A stretch of DNA of 64,000 nt from Bacteroidia bacterium (GTDB taxonomy: Bacteria; Bacteroidota; Bacteroidia; Flavobacteriales; Flavobacteriaceae). The notes under the pieces are model-generated. The model was not told where the DNA came from, did no database searches, and saw only the letters and a program-made list of their open reading frames with translations. Of this stretch, positions 1-9,206 are shown piece after piece; the first letter of the stretch is position 1; the number at the start of each line of letters is the position of its first letter. Both the position numbers and the translations under genes were made by a program. The stretch covers positions 124,001-188,000 of the forward strand of contig JAUIFO010000004.1 in the NCBI GenBank assembly GCA_030430385.1, in the 5' to 3' direction.

Positions 1-537
1 CGATTTGGTAATGTGTTAGGATCGAATGGTTCTGTTATTCCATTATTTAAAAAGCAAATTGAAAATGGCGGTCCATTAACCGTTACACACCAAGACATTA
101 CAAGATACTTTATGACCATCTCTGAAGCGTGTCAGTTAGTTCTTGAAGCAGCTACAATGGGTAATGGTGGAGAGATCTTTGTCTTTGATATGGGAGAATC
201 TGTGAAAATTTTCGACCTCGCCAAAAACATGATTATCTTATCTGGATTACGATATCCTGAAGACATTGACATTAAGATCACAGGATTACGTCCAGGTGAA
301 AAGATCTATGAAGAGTTACTAGCTGATGGTGAAAATACGAGACCAACATATCATGAGAAGATTATGATTGCTAAAACAATTCCAATTGATGTTAGTGTGG
401 TTTCAGAACAAATTTCTAACTTGTGTAAAATAAATTCTAAAGTACAGAACTTAGAAATCGTTTCATTAATAAAAGATATATTACCAGAATACATCTCTAA
501 TAATTCAAAGTTTGAAGTATTAGATTCAAAAAAATAA
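1..537 (+). CDS. CapD/FlaA1-type nucleotide-sugar dehydratase, C-terminal part
   Basis: This is the 3' end of a polysaccharide biosynthesis gene; the frame is open back to base 1, so the gene is cut by the window edge. The visible 178 residues hold family hallmarks: RFGNVLGSNGSVIP near the start, the THxDxTRYFMTIxEA segment, and GLRPGEKIYEELL. Enzymes of this family (CapD, WbpM, PglF, FlaA1) are NAD(P)-dependent short-chain dehydrogenases that make 4-keto-6-deoxy sugars from UDP-GlcNAc. Whether this one has the N-terminal membrane segments of the long form cannot be seen. It is followed after 22 bases by a Wza-like gene on the same strand, so it probably belongs to the same capsule or exopolysaccharide operon. 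The GTG at 13 is an internal valine codon, not a start. Confidence 0.88.
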   Translation, partial: RFGNVLGSNGSVIPLFKKQIENGGPLTVTHQDITRYFMTISEACQLVLEAATMGNGGEIFVFDMGESVKIFDLAKNMIILSGLRYPEDIDIKITGLRPGEKIYEELLADGENTRPTYHEKIMIAKTIPIDVSVVSEQISNLCKINSKVQNLEIVSLIKDILPEYISNNSKFEVLDSKK

Positions 538-559
538 TTGCTCCTAAACCTATAAACCA

Positions 560-1366
560 ATGCGTACAATATTCAACCTCAAAAATTCTCTAAAAGTACT
601 ATCGATATTTGCTATTGCTGTACTAAGTTCATGTGCCTCAAAAAAAGATATTGTTTACTTTCAAGATGAACCATTAAGTGAAACTAGTCAGATCGACAAT
701 TCGTTCCAACTTACCTATAAAACCAACGATATTCTTACCATAGATGTATCGTCTATTGAACCAGCAGCTGTGATGCCTTTTAATCTTGCTCCTGTGTCTT
801 ATGCTAATTCAACAAGCACTAATTTAAATGCGAATGGCAATGTTCTCAGACAAACCTATTTAGTAGATTCTGAAGGAAATATTGAGTTTCCAGTTTTAGG
901 AACGATTCACATCGCTGGAATGACTAGAGCTGAAGCAACTGAAATGCTTAAGGAACAATTAAGAGAATACGTTAAAGATGCCATTGTAAATATTAGACTT
1001 ATCAACTTTACGGTTACAGTTTTAGGTGAAGTTAACAGACCTGGAACTTATACTGTTCAAGATGAGCGAATTTCACTTTCTGAAGCCTTAGGTTTAGCTG
1101 GAGATTTAACCATCTACGGAAAACGTGACAATGTCTTTTTAATTAGAGAGATCAATGGTGAGAAAAAGTATGCGAAATTTGATTTAACTACAATTAATGT
1201 GGTTAATAATCCTGTATACTATTTATCACAAAATGATGTGGTTTATGTTGAGCCAAATGGTTCTAGAGTACGTCAAGCATCTTACAACCAAACTACTCCT
1301 GTGATTATTTCTGCAATTGCAACGCTTACAACAATTGCAGCAATTTTAATTAATAACAGTAATTAA
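560..1366 (+). CDS. wza: Polysaccharide export lipoprotein, Wza family
   Basis: 268 residues. The N-terminus is a lipoprotein signal with lipobox LSSC, Cys25, followed by ASKKDIVYF. The middle (about 50-150) fits the Poly_export domain (YKTNDILTIDVSS), followed by a SLBB-like segment with GEVNRPGTYTV near 155. The end is a hydrophobic helix (about 246-264). Wza-type proteins form the outer-membrane channel for capsular or exopolysaccharide and work with a Wzc-type inner-membrane partner, which is the next gene, 8 bases downstream. Gene symbol is at family level; a specific substrate cannot be read from the sequence. Confidence 0.88.
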   Translation: MRTIFNLKNSLKVLSIFAIAVLSSCASKKDIVYFQDEPLSETSQIDNSFQLTYKTNDILTIDVSSIEPAAVMPFNLAPVSYANSTSTNLNANGNVLRQTYLVDSEGNIEFPVLGTIHIAGMTRAEATEMLKEQLREYVKDAIVNIRLINFTVTVLGEVNRPGTYTVQDERISLSEALGLAGDLTIYGKRDNVFLIREINGEKKYAKFDLTTINVVNNPVYYLSQNDVVYVEPNGSRVRQASYNQTTPVIISAIATLTTIAAILINNSN

Positions 1367-1374
1367 TCTTACTC

Positions 1375-3714
1375 ATGAATTCTAATAACACCCAAAGTTT
1401 TCAGAATGAGTTGAGAGATAAGATCGATTTATTTCTTTCGAAGTGGAAACTTATAGCAATTTGTACAATACTAGCCTTAATTGCAGCATTCATTTATTTG
1501 AGATATTCTACAAACCAATATCAGGCTACTGCAATAATTAAAATAAACAGTGAAAAGCAATCTCAAGCAATGCCAGAGATTTCTGCACTGCAAGATTATG
1601 GTTTGTTTTCAACAGATTTCTCAAATATTACTGATGAAATTGAGATCATAAAATCAAGAGCGCTTGTAAGAGAGGTTGTTAAGGATCTTAAACTTAATAT
1701 TCAATATTTTGTAAAAGGAAAAATTAAAGAACAAGAGGTTTACAGCAATCCGCCTGTAACACTTAACTTTTTTGAAAGTGATTCTATTATTAATACCGTA
1801 GATACGACGTTATATGTTAAGATTAAATCAGACACTAAGTTTTCATTATCTAATGAAGATGGAGGTATGTTTGGTGGTGACGATGCTGAAGAGTATGCTT
1901 TTGGAGATAGGATTTCAACTGGTTTTGGTGATTTTGTCATCACACCAAATGTTGGTCAATATGCTTCTGAACCTGGAAGACATATAAAAATTCAAATGTC
2001 GAATATAGAGAACACTATTGAAGCTTATCAAGTAAAACTTAAAACTACAAACAATAAGGGCTCTAACATTATCGCTCTAAGTCTCACTGAAAGTTTGAAA
2101 GGTAAAGCGAAATTAATTTTAGATAAGCTTGTAGAAAAATACAACGAAGATGTTATTAACGACAAAGAAAAGGTTGTTAAGATTACGTCCGATTTTATCA
2201 ATAACAGATTAGATGTCGTTTCTAATGAACTTGAACAAGTTGATTTTACAGCTGAAAAACTTCAAAAAGATAATAGGCTAACTGCCCTAGCGTCTCAAGC
2301 TGATATTTTTCTTCAAAGTGAAAAAGAAAACGAAACCAAATTAATAAACACGACCAATCAAATTCAATTGATTGATTATATGAAGGATCGCTTGAATGAT
2401 GAGAACGCTGAAAGCGACTTGTTACCTGCTGATATTGGTATCACAGATAATTCTGTGGCTCAAATAACCAAAAGTCACAACGAGCTTGTGTTACAACGTG
2501 ATCGTATCTTAAAAAATTCGACAGAAAAGAACCCAACAGTAATCAATCTTAATAACCAAATTAATGCGTTAAAGCTCAATTTAAATAAGAGTTTAGAAAA
2601 CATACAATCTGCTAACCGCATTACGCTTAACACTTTAAATCGTGAGGATGCGAGAATTAGTTCTCAAATTTATTCTGCACCTGGAAAAGCGCGACAGTTT
2701 AGAGATGTAAAACGTCAGCAAGATATAAAAGAGTCACTTTATTTGTATTTGCTTCAAAAGCGTGAAGAAACTGCAATTGCTCAAGGTATGTCATCTCCTA
2801 ACGCTAAAATAGTTGATACAGCCTATGTGAATTCTATTCCTGTAGCTCCAAAGCGTAAATTTGTGTATCTAACCGCATTACTATTAGGTTTGGCTGTTCC
2901 TGCTGGATTTATTTTTGTTAAAGATGTCTTGAACACAACCATTGATAACAAAGCCGAACTTGAAAAAGTCGTGAGCATTCCGTTCTTAGGAGATATTCCA
3001 AAATCTGAAAAAAAGAATTTAATGATTCAAAAGGTGGATTATACACCTAAGGCTGAAGCCTTCAGAATTATTAGATCTAACATCAATTTTATGCTTCAGA
3101 AAAAAGCTGGTGATTCAAAAACTATTTTTATAACATCGACAAAAGCTCAGGAAGGAAAATCTCATACTTCTACCAACCTTGCCAAATCATTTTCTTTTTC
3201 AGAAAAGAAAGTATTACTCATTGAAACAGATATTAGAGTGCCTAGAGTAAATGAATACTTGAAAATTAAGGCAGATAAAGGCTTAACCAATTATATTTCA
3301 GATCCTGCGTTAAGCGTTTCAGATGTGACTTATAAAATGAAGGATAACGAATTTTTAGATGTTATTCCTTCTGGAGCCATTCCTCCAAATCCTGCAGAAT
3401 TATTGATGAGTGATCGTGTTACCGAACTTTTTGAAAGTGCTAAAAAGCACTACGATTATATTATTGTAGATACTGCAGCTGTCGGACTTGTTACTGATAC
3501 TTTACTTATTAGTGATCATGCTGATTTATTTGTATATGTAGTTAGTGCCAATAACATTGATAAGCGTGAATTACACATTGCGCAGACTCTATATCAAGAA
3601 AAGCGTTTACCTAATATGACCGTTTTACTTAATGGTACCATAAAGAAAAAAGGATATGGTTATGGTTACGGAAATAATCCAACACGCAAAAAGAAAAGAT
3701 TCGGAATTATCTAA
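1375..3714 (+). CDS. wzc: Wzc-like chain-length determinant / BY-type tyrosine kinase
   Basis: 779 residues: membrane segment at about 27-45, a long periplasmic Wzz-type region with coiled-coil character (about 260-430), a second membrane segment at about 496-515, then a cytoplasmic ATPase domain. The Walker A loop is KAQEGKSHT with Lys595; the Walker A' segment is LLIETDIR and the Walker B strand is YIIVDTA. The C-terminal tail holds only a short tyrosine cluster (GYGYGYG) followed by basic residues. BY-kinases of this type control polymer length and export with Wza. Deviations from the usual GEGKS and LLIDxDxR are seen, so kinase activity is likely but not certain. Last gene of the polysaccharide run; a convergent gene follows. 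Confidence 0.87.
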   Translation: MNSNNTQSFQNELRDKIDLFLSKWKLIAICTILALIAAFIYLRYSTNQYQATAIIKINSEKQSQAMPEISALQDYGLFSTDFSNITDEIEIIKSRALVREVVKDLKLNIQYFVKGKIKEQEVYSNPPVTLNFFESDSIINTVDTTLYVKIKSDTKFSLSNEDGGMFGGDDAEEYAFGDRISTGFGDFVITPNVGQYASEPGRHIKIQMSNIENTIEAYQVKLKTTNNKGSNIIALSLTESLKGKAKLILDKLVEKYNEDVINDKEKVVKITSDFINNRLDVVSNELEQVDFTAEKLQKDNRLTALASQADIFLQSEKENETKLINTTNQIQLIDYMKDRLNDENAESDLLPADIGITDNSVAQITKSHNELVLQRDRILKNSTEKNPTVINLNNQINALKLNLNKSLENIQSANRITLNTLNREDARISSQIYSAPGKARQFRDVKRQQDIKESLYLYLLQKREETAIAQGMSSPNAKIVDTAYVNSIPVAPKRKFVYLTALLLGLAVPAGFIFVKDVLNTTIDNKAELEKVVSIPFLGDIPKSEKKNLMIQKVDYTPKAEAFRIIRSNINFMLQKKAGDSKTIFITSTKAQEGKSHTSTNLAKSFSFSEKKVLLIETDIRVPRVNEYLKIKADKGLTNYISDPALSVSDVTYKMKDNEFLDVIPSGAIPPNPAELLMSDRVTELFESAKKHYDYIIVDTAAVGLVTDTLLISDHADLFVYVVSANNIDKRELHIAQTLYQEKRLPNMTVLLNGTIKKKGYGYGYGNNPTRKKKRFGII

Positions 3715-3779
3715 GAAAACCAACAGACTTAAATAAAGATATTATTACCATTATTGCGATGGTTTCAATAACCATAGTG

Positions 3780-4952
3780 TTATAACTTTCGTCTTGCTTT
3801 TTCTTGTTTTAATAAGTTGAGCTCTCTATTGGTTTGTCCTGCTACTGAAGTATTTTCTTCAGCACGTCTAATCAAATAAGGCATCACATCTTTTACTGGT
3901 CCGAATGGCACATACTTAGCAACATTATATCCTAATTGGGCTAAGTTGAAACTTATATGATCACTCATACCATACAGTTGACCAAACCACACATTATTGT
4001 CTGTCTTATCAACACCAAGATCGTCCATAATGTCCATAGCCAGATAACAACTCGCTTCATTATGCGTGCCTATAAAAACAGATATGGTATCTAGATTATT
4101 AAGCATATAAGTCATACAGGTATTGAAGTTGTCATCTGTAGCCTTTTTGTTTTCACATATAGGCGACTCATAACCTTTATCCTCTGCTCTATCACGCTCC
4201 TTCTCCATATATGCACCGCGAACAATTTTAAACCCAATTTTAAAACCTTTCTGTCTTGCTCTATCGTGAATCCCTTTCAAATAATCAAAACGATCCCAAC
4301 GATAGGTTTGTAAGGTGTTGTATACAATGGGCTTTTCTGTGTTATACGTTTGCATCATCAACTCGCACAAGTCATCTGCTGCATCTTGCATCCAGCTTTC
4401 TTCAGCATCAATTAAAACTTCAACATCTTTAGCTTTAGCCAATTTACATACACTATCAAAGCGTTGTACAATGCGATCCCATTCGGCTTGTTCAGCTTCA
4501 GTAAAAGCTTTGCCATCACCTTTCTTTTGATATAAATAAAAACGACCGAATCCAGTAGGCTTAAAGACTACAATTGGCATGGCTTCCTTTTCATCTGCAA
4601 AATGAATGATCTTAATAATCTTATCTCTGGCGTCATCAAAAGTAGATTCTTCCTCTTTCCCTTCAACGGAATAATCCAAAACCGAAGACACTCCTTTTGT
4701 GAACATCTTATCAATCACAGGTAAGCAATCTTCTTCATTAACACCACCACAAAAGTGATCAAACACCGTTGAACGAATCAAGCCTTCAACAGGCAAATTA
4801 GCTTTTAAAGCGAAGTTTGTTGCTGCAGTTCCTATACGAACCAAAGGCTGATGCGAAATCATTTTAAACAAAAAATAAGCACGTTCTAACTGAGCATCAT
4901 TTTTTAAAGCAAATGCAATTTCGGTATTGTCAAAATGCGTCTTGTTGTCCAT
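3780..4952 (-). CDS. Proline dehydrogenase (PRODH)
   Basis: 390 residues, no signal peptide. The FAD-dependent PRODH barrel is recognised by FKIVRGAYMEKERD (about 245-258) and the C-terminal YLIRRAEENTSV segment, which carries the substrate-binding YxxRRxxE pattern. The enzyme oxidises proline to pyrroline-5-carboxylate and passes electrons to the quinone pool. It is the stand-alone form, without the P5C dehydrogenase fusion of PutA, and no P5C dehydrogenase gene is in the window. The ATG at 4952 is well placed, and the divergent aroB gene begins 87 bases away, so the two promoters lie back to back. Confidence 0.9.
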   Translation of the reverse strand: MDNKTHFDNTEIAFALKNDAQLERAYFLFKMISHQPLVRIGTAATNFALKANLPVEGLIRSTVFDHFCGGVNEEDCLPVIDKMFTKGVSSVLDYSVEGKEEESTFDDARDKIIKIIHFADEKEAMPIVVFKPTGFGRFYLYQKKGDGKAFTEAEQAEWDRIVQRFDSVCKLAKAKDVEVLIDAEESWMQDAADDLCELMMQTYNTEKPIVYNTLQTYRWDRFDYLKGIHDRARQKGFKIGFKIVRGAYMEKERDRAEDKGYESPICENKKATDDNFNTCMTYMLNNLDTISVFIGTHNEASCYLAMDIMDDLGVDKTDNNVWFGQLYGMSDHISFNLAQLGYNVAKYVPFGPVKDVMPYLIRRAEENTSVAGQTNRELNLLKQEKARRKL

Positions 4953-5038
4953 TTGAAAAAATTATATGTAAAAATAATTATTCATAAGCTATTATTTTAC
5001 TAAAAGCTGTAATTTTCCACTTTCAAAATAGGATATAA

Positions 5039-6133
5039 ATGTCGTTGAATTCAATTAAAACAAAATCATACACCATTCATTTTAATTCAGAATGCTATAT
5101 GGCCTTGAATAACTTCTTGAATGCAGAATCGTTTTCTAAACTCTTTGTTTTGGTTGATACAAATACACATGAGCATTGTCTTTCAAAATTTATGGCTCAG
5201 ATTGAAACGACTATACCTTTTGAGATCATTGAAATTGAAAGTGGAGAGCATTATAAAACTATAGACACTTGTGTTGGTGTTTGGAATGCGTTATCTGAAT
5301 TAGATGCTGACCGTAAAAGTTTGATGTTGAATCTTGGTGGTGGTGTTGTAACCGATTTAGGCGGATTTGTAGCGAGTACCTTTAAAAGAGGCATCGCCTA
5401 CATCAATATTCCAACCTCTTTATTGGCCATGGTTGATGCGTCTGTTGGCGGAAAAACTGGTGTTGATCTTGGAACACTTAAAAATCAGATTGGTGTGATT
5501 AACTCTGGTGAAATGGTGCTTATCGATACGTCTTTCTTAGAAACATTACCTCAGAATCATTTGAGATCTGGTTTAGCTGAAATGCTCAAACACGGTTTGA
5601 TTGAAGATCGTTCCTATTTTAACACCTTAAGTGATTTATCACAATTAACACTTCATGATCTGGATCGGTTAATTTACGATTCGGTTATTATCAAAAATAA
5701 TATTGTAACGAAAGATCCTCATGAAGATGGTATACGAAAGCATCTTAATTTTGGCCATACCCTTGGTCATGCTATAGAATCTTATTGCTTAGACTCCGAT
5801 CAACAATCTGAGTTGTTGCATGGTGAAGCTATTGCTATTGGTATGATTATGGAATGTTACTTATCATCGAAACTCGTTAATTTTCCGCAAGAAGATCTAG
5901 AATTTGTAACCAATACGTTCTTATCAATGTATGATGCTGTTGCCTTTACTGAAAAGGATCATGCGCCAATCATCGAATTGTTAAAGTACGACAAGAAGAA
6001 CTCACATGGTAATATTAATTTTGTATTACTTGAAGCTATCGGACAACCTACAATAGACTGTTTAGTTCCCAATGACCTCATCTTAGAAGCCTTTCAATAT
6101 TACAACACTGCTATTTTACAAAAGCAATCTTAA
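5039..6133 (+). CDS. aroB: 3-dehydroquinate synthase
   Basis: 364 residues, normal family length. Characteristic blocks are NLGGGVVTDLGGFVAS (NAD-binding loop), TSLLAMVDASVGGKTGVD, and the metal-site segment FGHTLGHAIES with a further LLHGEAIAIGM. The enzyme converts DAHP to 3-dehydroquinate, step two of the shikimate pathway, in the cytoplasm, using NAD and a divalent metal. Transcribed away from proline dehydrogenase; the next gene starts 34 bases downstream and could share the transcript. Confidence 0.95.
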   Translation: MSLNSIKTKSYTIHFNSECYMALNNFLNAESFSKLFVLVDTNTHEHCLSKFMAQIETTIPFEIIEIESGEHYKTIDTCVGVWNALSELDADRKSLMLNLGGGVVTDLGGFVASTFKRGIAYINIPTSLLAMVDASVGGKTGVDLGTLKNQIGVINSGEMVLIDTSFLETLPQNHLRSGLAEMLKHGLIEDRSYFNTLSDLSQLTLHDLDRLIYDSVIIKNNIVTKDPHEDGIRKHLNFGHTLGHAIESYCLDSDQQSELLHGEAIAIGMIMECYLSSKLVNFPQEDLEFVTNTFLSMYDAVAFTEKDHAPIIELLKYDKKNSHGNINFVLLEAIGQPTIDCLVPNDLILEAFQYYNTAILQKQS

Positions 6134-6167
6134 TTTTCAGTAACTTTAAATCTAATTTTTAGTCACT

Positions 6168-6638
6168 ATGAAAACCACAATAGAAACCTTTTACAAAGCT
6201 TTTAATGAGCTTGATGCCGAAACTATGGCAAGCTGTTATCACGACGATATTGTTTTTGAAGATCCAGCTTTTGGTGTACTCAAAGGTGAACGTGCCAAAA
6301 ATATGTGGCGCATGCTTTGTAAATCACAACAAGGGAAATCCTTTAAAGTGGTCTCTTCAAATATTATGGCTGAAACCCATCAAGGTTCAGCTCATTGGGA
6401 AGCTTTTTATACGTTCAGTAAAACAGGGCGAAAAGTTCATAATACAATTGAAGCCACTTTTGAATTTAAAGATGGTAAGATTATTAAGCATACAGATGTA
6501 TTCAATCTCCACAAATGGTCTAAGCAAGCGCTTGGTTTTAAAGGATTGCTCTTAGGAGGCACTAATTTCTTTAAAACCAAATTACAAGCACAAACTAATG
6601 CAATGCTCGATAAGTTTGAGCAACACCATAAAAAGTAA
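6168..6638 (+). CDS. NTF2-like / SnoaL-type protein
   Basis: 156 residues, cytoplasmic (no signal). The N-terminal pattern FYKAFNELDAETMASCYHDD followed by FEDPAFGVLKG is the usual signature of the NTF2-like fold (SnoaL_2): one helix followed by the curved sheet. Proteins of this fold may be small enzymes (isomerases, hydrolases) or have no known activity; the sequence does not say which. A basic C-terminal tail (about 125-156) extends past the core fold. Position behind aroB with 34 bases between suggests co-transcription without implying a shared pathway. Confidence 0.75.
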   Translation: MKTTIETFYKAFNELDAETMASCYHDDIVFEDPAFGVLKGERAKNMWRMLCKSQQGKSFKVVSSNIMAETHQGSAHWEAFYTFSKTGRKVHNTIEATFEFKDGKIIKHTDVFNLHKWSKQALGFKGLLLGGTNFFKTKLQAQTNAMLDKFEQHHKK

Positions 6639-6655
6639 AGCCATTTCAGGAGAAT

Positions 6656-6690
6656 GAAACAGCTTTAATTCACTGAATCTTGTTTCTTTT
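6656..6690 (+). terminator. Possible weak terminator after the NTF2-like gene
   Basis: A stem GAAACA / TGTTTC separated by a 19-base loop is followed by TTTT. The stem is short, so this is a weak candidate. The rest of the 190-base gap (6639-6828) shows no ORF or other structure that I can support. Confidence 0.3.
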
Positions 6691-6828
6691 TAGGGACGCG
6701 ATGGTTTACTTTATGTTTCAACATTCAGTTACTATATATATCCAAATTCTATGCCATAATTTTAAATCACCTTAGTAGGCGAATGGCTCTTATTCTATTG
6801 AAATGATGTACAAATTAGAAGACAGACC

Positions 6829-7377
6829 TTAAGAATATTCAGGTTTTTTACCAATAACCCCTTTGTAGAACGCTTTCATAAATTTAAAATCGGCATCCAC
6901 ATCATCTGTAGGATAAAAAGGTTCTGAGACCTTGTTTTGCTTATTTTTAAAGTCTAGTGTAAACATAATAATTGGAACATTAGCTGTTTTAGCAATGTAG
7001 TAAAACCCTGTTTTCCAATGTTCAACTTTTTTTCTGGTGCCTTCAGGAGCCAATGCCAATCTGAATTCATCTTTCCCTTCGAAAAGTTTTGCGATGGCTT
7101 CCACTTTGTTTTGTCCAGAAGTACGATCTAAAGCAGCACCACCAACAGCTCTAAAGTACCATCCGAAAGGCCATTTGAATAATTCTTTTTTTGCGACAAA
7201 ATTTGTTTTGATTCCTACAACTTTCCGAAGCAATATCCCAATGTAGAAGTCGTGCCAACTTGTATGAGGTACAGCGATAATGACTACTTTTTTTAAGGTA
7301 TCTTTTGAAAAATTAGTGTTGCCAACTAGTTTCCAACCCAAAAGGTTGTAGTATATCCATTTAGCTAACCATCGCAT
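6829..7377 (-). CDS. 1-acyl-glycerol-3-phosphate acyltransferase-like protein (PlsC fold)
   Basis: 182 residues. The catalytic HX4D motif is present as HTSWHD (about 38-43), and the later acceptor-site motif as APEGTR (about 109-114). These define the lysophospholipid acyltransferase family that moves acyl chains onto glycerolipids or related acceptors at the inner membrane. At 182 residues it is shorter than standard PlsC (about 240). It is the last gene of a minus-strand run with kdnB 1 base upstream and kdsB beyond; a role in envelope lipid assembly fits, but the acceptor is unknown. Confidence 0.82.
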   Translation of the reverse strand: MRWLAKWIYYNLLGWKLVGNTNFSKDTLKKVVIIAVPHTSWHDFYIGILLRKVVGIKTNFVAKKELFKWPFGWYFRAVGGAALDRTSGQNKVEAIAKLFEGKDEFRLALAPEGTRKKVEHWKTGFYYIAKTANVPIIMFTLDFKNKQNKVSEPFYPTDDVDADFKFMKAFYKGVIGKKPEYS

Positions 7378-7378
7378 A

Positions 7379-8461
7379 CTACATCTTTTTGTAGAGTGCT
7401 TTAAGCTTATCTCTGGTTATTGTTTGCTTCCAGTTTTTACCTACTGCATTTTCCCAAAGCGGTTCTAAACTTAAGGCAACATTGATCATTGTATCAAATT
7501 CATCATCACTTAAATCGGCACACAAACCTTGCGGTAACTGAATCTGATGTTTCGCTTTCATTTCCTTGAATAGCTTGACGCCTTCAGGATAAAACTCTTC
7601 CAAATGATCAAAAACAATACAGTTTCCTATACCATGTTTGGTTCCTAATAAATAAGACAATCCATAACTCATAGCATGTGCAACACCAACTTGAGAATAC
7701 GCAATGCTCATTCCTCCATGCCAAGATGCCATCATAAGTTTATCTTGAGACTCTTTTGTCTCTAAGGTATCATTTAAGAAAATATCAAGACACAGATCAT
7801 AGGCTTTTTCACCATAACTCTGACTGAACGCATTGAGGAACGTTCCGTTTAGAGATTCAATACAATGAATGTAACAATCCATTCCAGTGTAAAACCATTG
7901 GTCTTTTGGAACATCTTTTGTAAGTTCTGGATCTAAGATTACCTGATCAAAAGGTGTATAATCTGAATTAATTCCTAATTTTTTATCAGGACCTGTAAGT
8001 ACAGTTGTTCTGGAAACCTCTGCTCCTGTGCCAGAAATTGTAGGAACACCAACATGATAGATTGCAGGATTTTTTACCAGATCCCAACCTTGATAGTTTT
8101 TAGCTTCACCTTCATTAGTTAACAAAATAGAAACCGCTTTAGCAAGGTCTAAAATCGTTCCGCCACCAATACCAATAATACCAGACGGACGATCTTTATG
8201 TGTTAGAATAATTTGCTCAACAAGTTCATCAACCTGAGATGTTTTAGGTTCTTCATCTGCAGAGATGTAAATTAATTGATCTTTATATGCAATAGGAATT
8301 CTAGAAGTTAACCACGAATTACCTTTAAACACATCATCAACTAAAAAAATAAATGGTGCTTTAGTGTTTAAGCGTTTAGGTGCTATAATATCTCCTAATT
8401 GATTAAAGCAACCACGTCCATAAACAACTCTGGACACCATTGGATAATTTTTATAGTTCAT
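7379..8461 (-). CDS. kdnB: Probable 3-deoxy-D-manno-octulosonate 8-oxidase (KdnB), iron-containing alcohol dehydrogenase family
   Basis: 360 residues from the ATG at 8461 (MNYKNYPMVSRVVYGRG); a TTG four codons upstream, at 8473, is also possible but less likely. The fold is that of group III iron-dependent alcohol dehydrogenases: GIGGGTILDLAKA dinucleotide loop, GTGAEVSRTTV, and metal ligands in GMDCYIHCIE, GVAHAMSYGL and GTKHGIGN. KdnB oxidises C8 of Kdo, the first step to 8-amino-3,8-dideoxy-Kdo (Kdn8N); the assignment rests on recognised resemblance and on kdsB two genes away. The aminotransferase partner KdnA is not in this window. A general alcohol dehydrogenase is the alternative. Confidence 0.75.
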   Translation of the reverse strand: MNYKNYPMVSRVVYGRGCFNQLGDIIAPKRLNTKAPFIFLVDDVFKGNSWLTSRIPIAYKDQLIYISADEEPKTSQVDELVEQIILTHKDRPSGIIGIGGGTILDLAKAVSILLTNEGEAKNYQGWDLVKNPAIYHVGVPTISGTGAEVSRTTVLTGPDKKLGINSDYTPFDQVILDPELTKDVPKDQWFYTGMDCYIHCIESLNGTFLNAFSQSYGEKAYDLCLDIFLNDTLETKESQDKLMMASWHGGMSIAYSQVGVAHAMSYGLSYLLGTKHGIGNCIVFDHLEEFYPEGVKLFKEMKAKHQIQLPQGLCADLSDDEFDTMINVALSLEPLWENAVGKNWKQTITRDKLKALYKKM

Positions 8462-8501
8462 TCGTTTTTTCAATCTTATCTATAGTTTACTTGTGGTGTT
8501 T

Positions 8502-9206
8502 CTAATTTAATATCTGAACAATATCTAGCAAACTATTTACAGTTTTATAGCTTTTATTTTTTGTATCATCGTCATTTACCTGTTCATGTAACCATGTGGT
8601 ATGAAACGGTATATGAATGGCCTTAGCTTTTATATTGACTAAAGGCAAAATATCAGATTTTAATGAATTACCAATCATTAAAAATTCTGAAGGTTTTATA
8701 TCTAGGTGATGTAGCAGTTTTAAATAGTTATTTTCCTGCTTGTCACTTAATACTTCAATATGATGAAAATAATCCGTTAATCCAGATTTTTCTAATTTTC
8801 GTTCTTGATCTAACAAATCACCTTTGGTTACCAATATCAATCTGTAGGACTTTGATAAAGTTTTCAAGGTGTCTTCTACGCCATCTAATAATTCAACAGG
8901 TTTATCCAACATCTCTTTTCCGATGTTCAAAATAGTATTTATTGTTGAGTTAGACACATTATTATTAGATAATTCTAATGCCATTTCAACCATAGACAGC
9001 ACAAAACCTTTGACTCCATAACCATAAAGTGGAAGATTTTTCATCTCCATTTTAAACAATTCCTGATCAATTTTGTTTACCGTTTCATAGTTAGACAACA
9101 GCTGCGCAAACTTTAATTCAGCATCACGAAAATAGGTTTCATTGACCCATAAGGTATCATCTGCATCAAAACCAATTACTTTTATATCCTTATAATCTGT
9201 ACTCAA
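8502..9206 (-). CDS. HAD-family hydrolase
   Basis: 234 residues. HAD motif I is FDADDTLW with nucleophile Asp14 and Asp16; motif II is LVTKGD, and the acidic motif IV appears as GNSLKSDI. The helical insert between motifs I and II marks subclass I phosphatases (YjjG/pyrophosphatase-like). The start is a TTG that abuts the kdsB stop codon directly; no ATG lies upstream in frame near the motif. Position between kdsB and kdnB suggests a sugar-phosphate substrate, possibly Kdo-8-phosphate (KdsC role), but KdsC proteins are usually shorter and capless, so this is only inference. Confidence 0.8.
   Translation of the reverse strand: MSTDYKDIKVIGFDADDTLWVNETYFRDAELKFAQLLSNYETVNKIDQELFKMEMKNLPLYGYGVKGFVLSMVEMALELSNNNVSNSTINTILNIGKEMLDKPVELLDGVEDTLKTLSKSYRLILVTKGDLLDQERKLEKSGLTDYFHHIEVLSDKQENNYLKLLHHLDIKPSEFLMIGNSLKSDILPLVNIKAKAIHIPFHTTWLHEQVNDDDTKNKSYKTVNSLLDIVQILN

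Noticed and set aside
3715..3779. Hairpin between wzc and proline dehydrogenase
   Set aside because: ACCAT/ATGGT is only five pairs and no T-run follows at the right place.
6205..6555. ORF of 116 codons in another frame
   Set aside because: It is inside the NTF2-like gene in a different frame and has no recognisable features.
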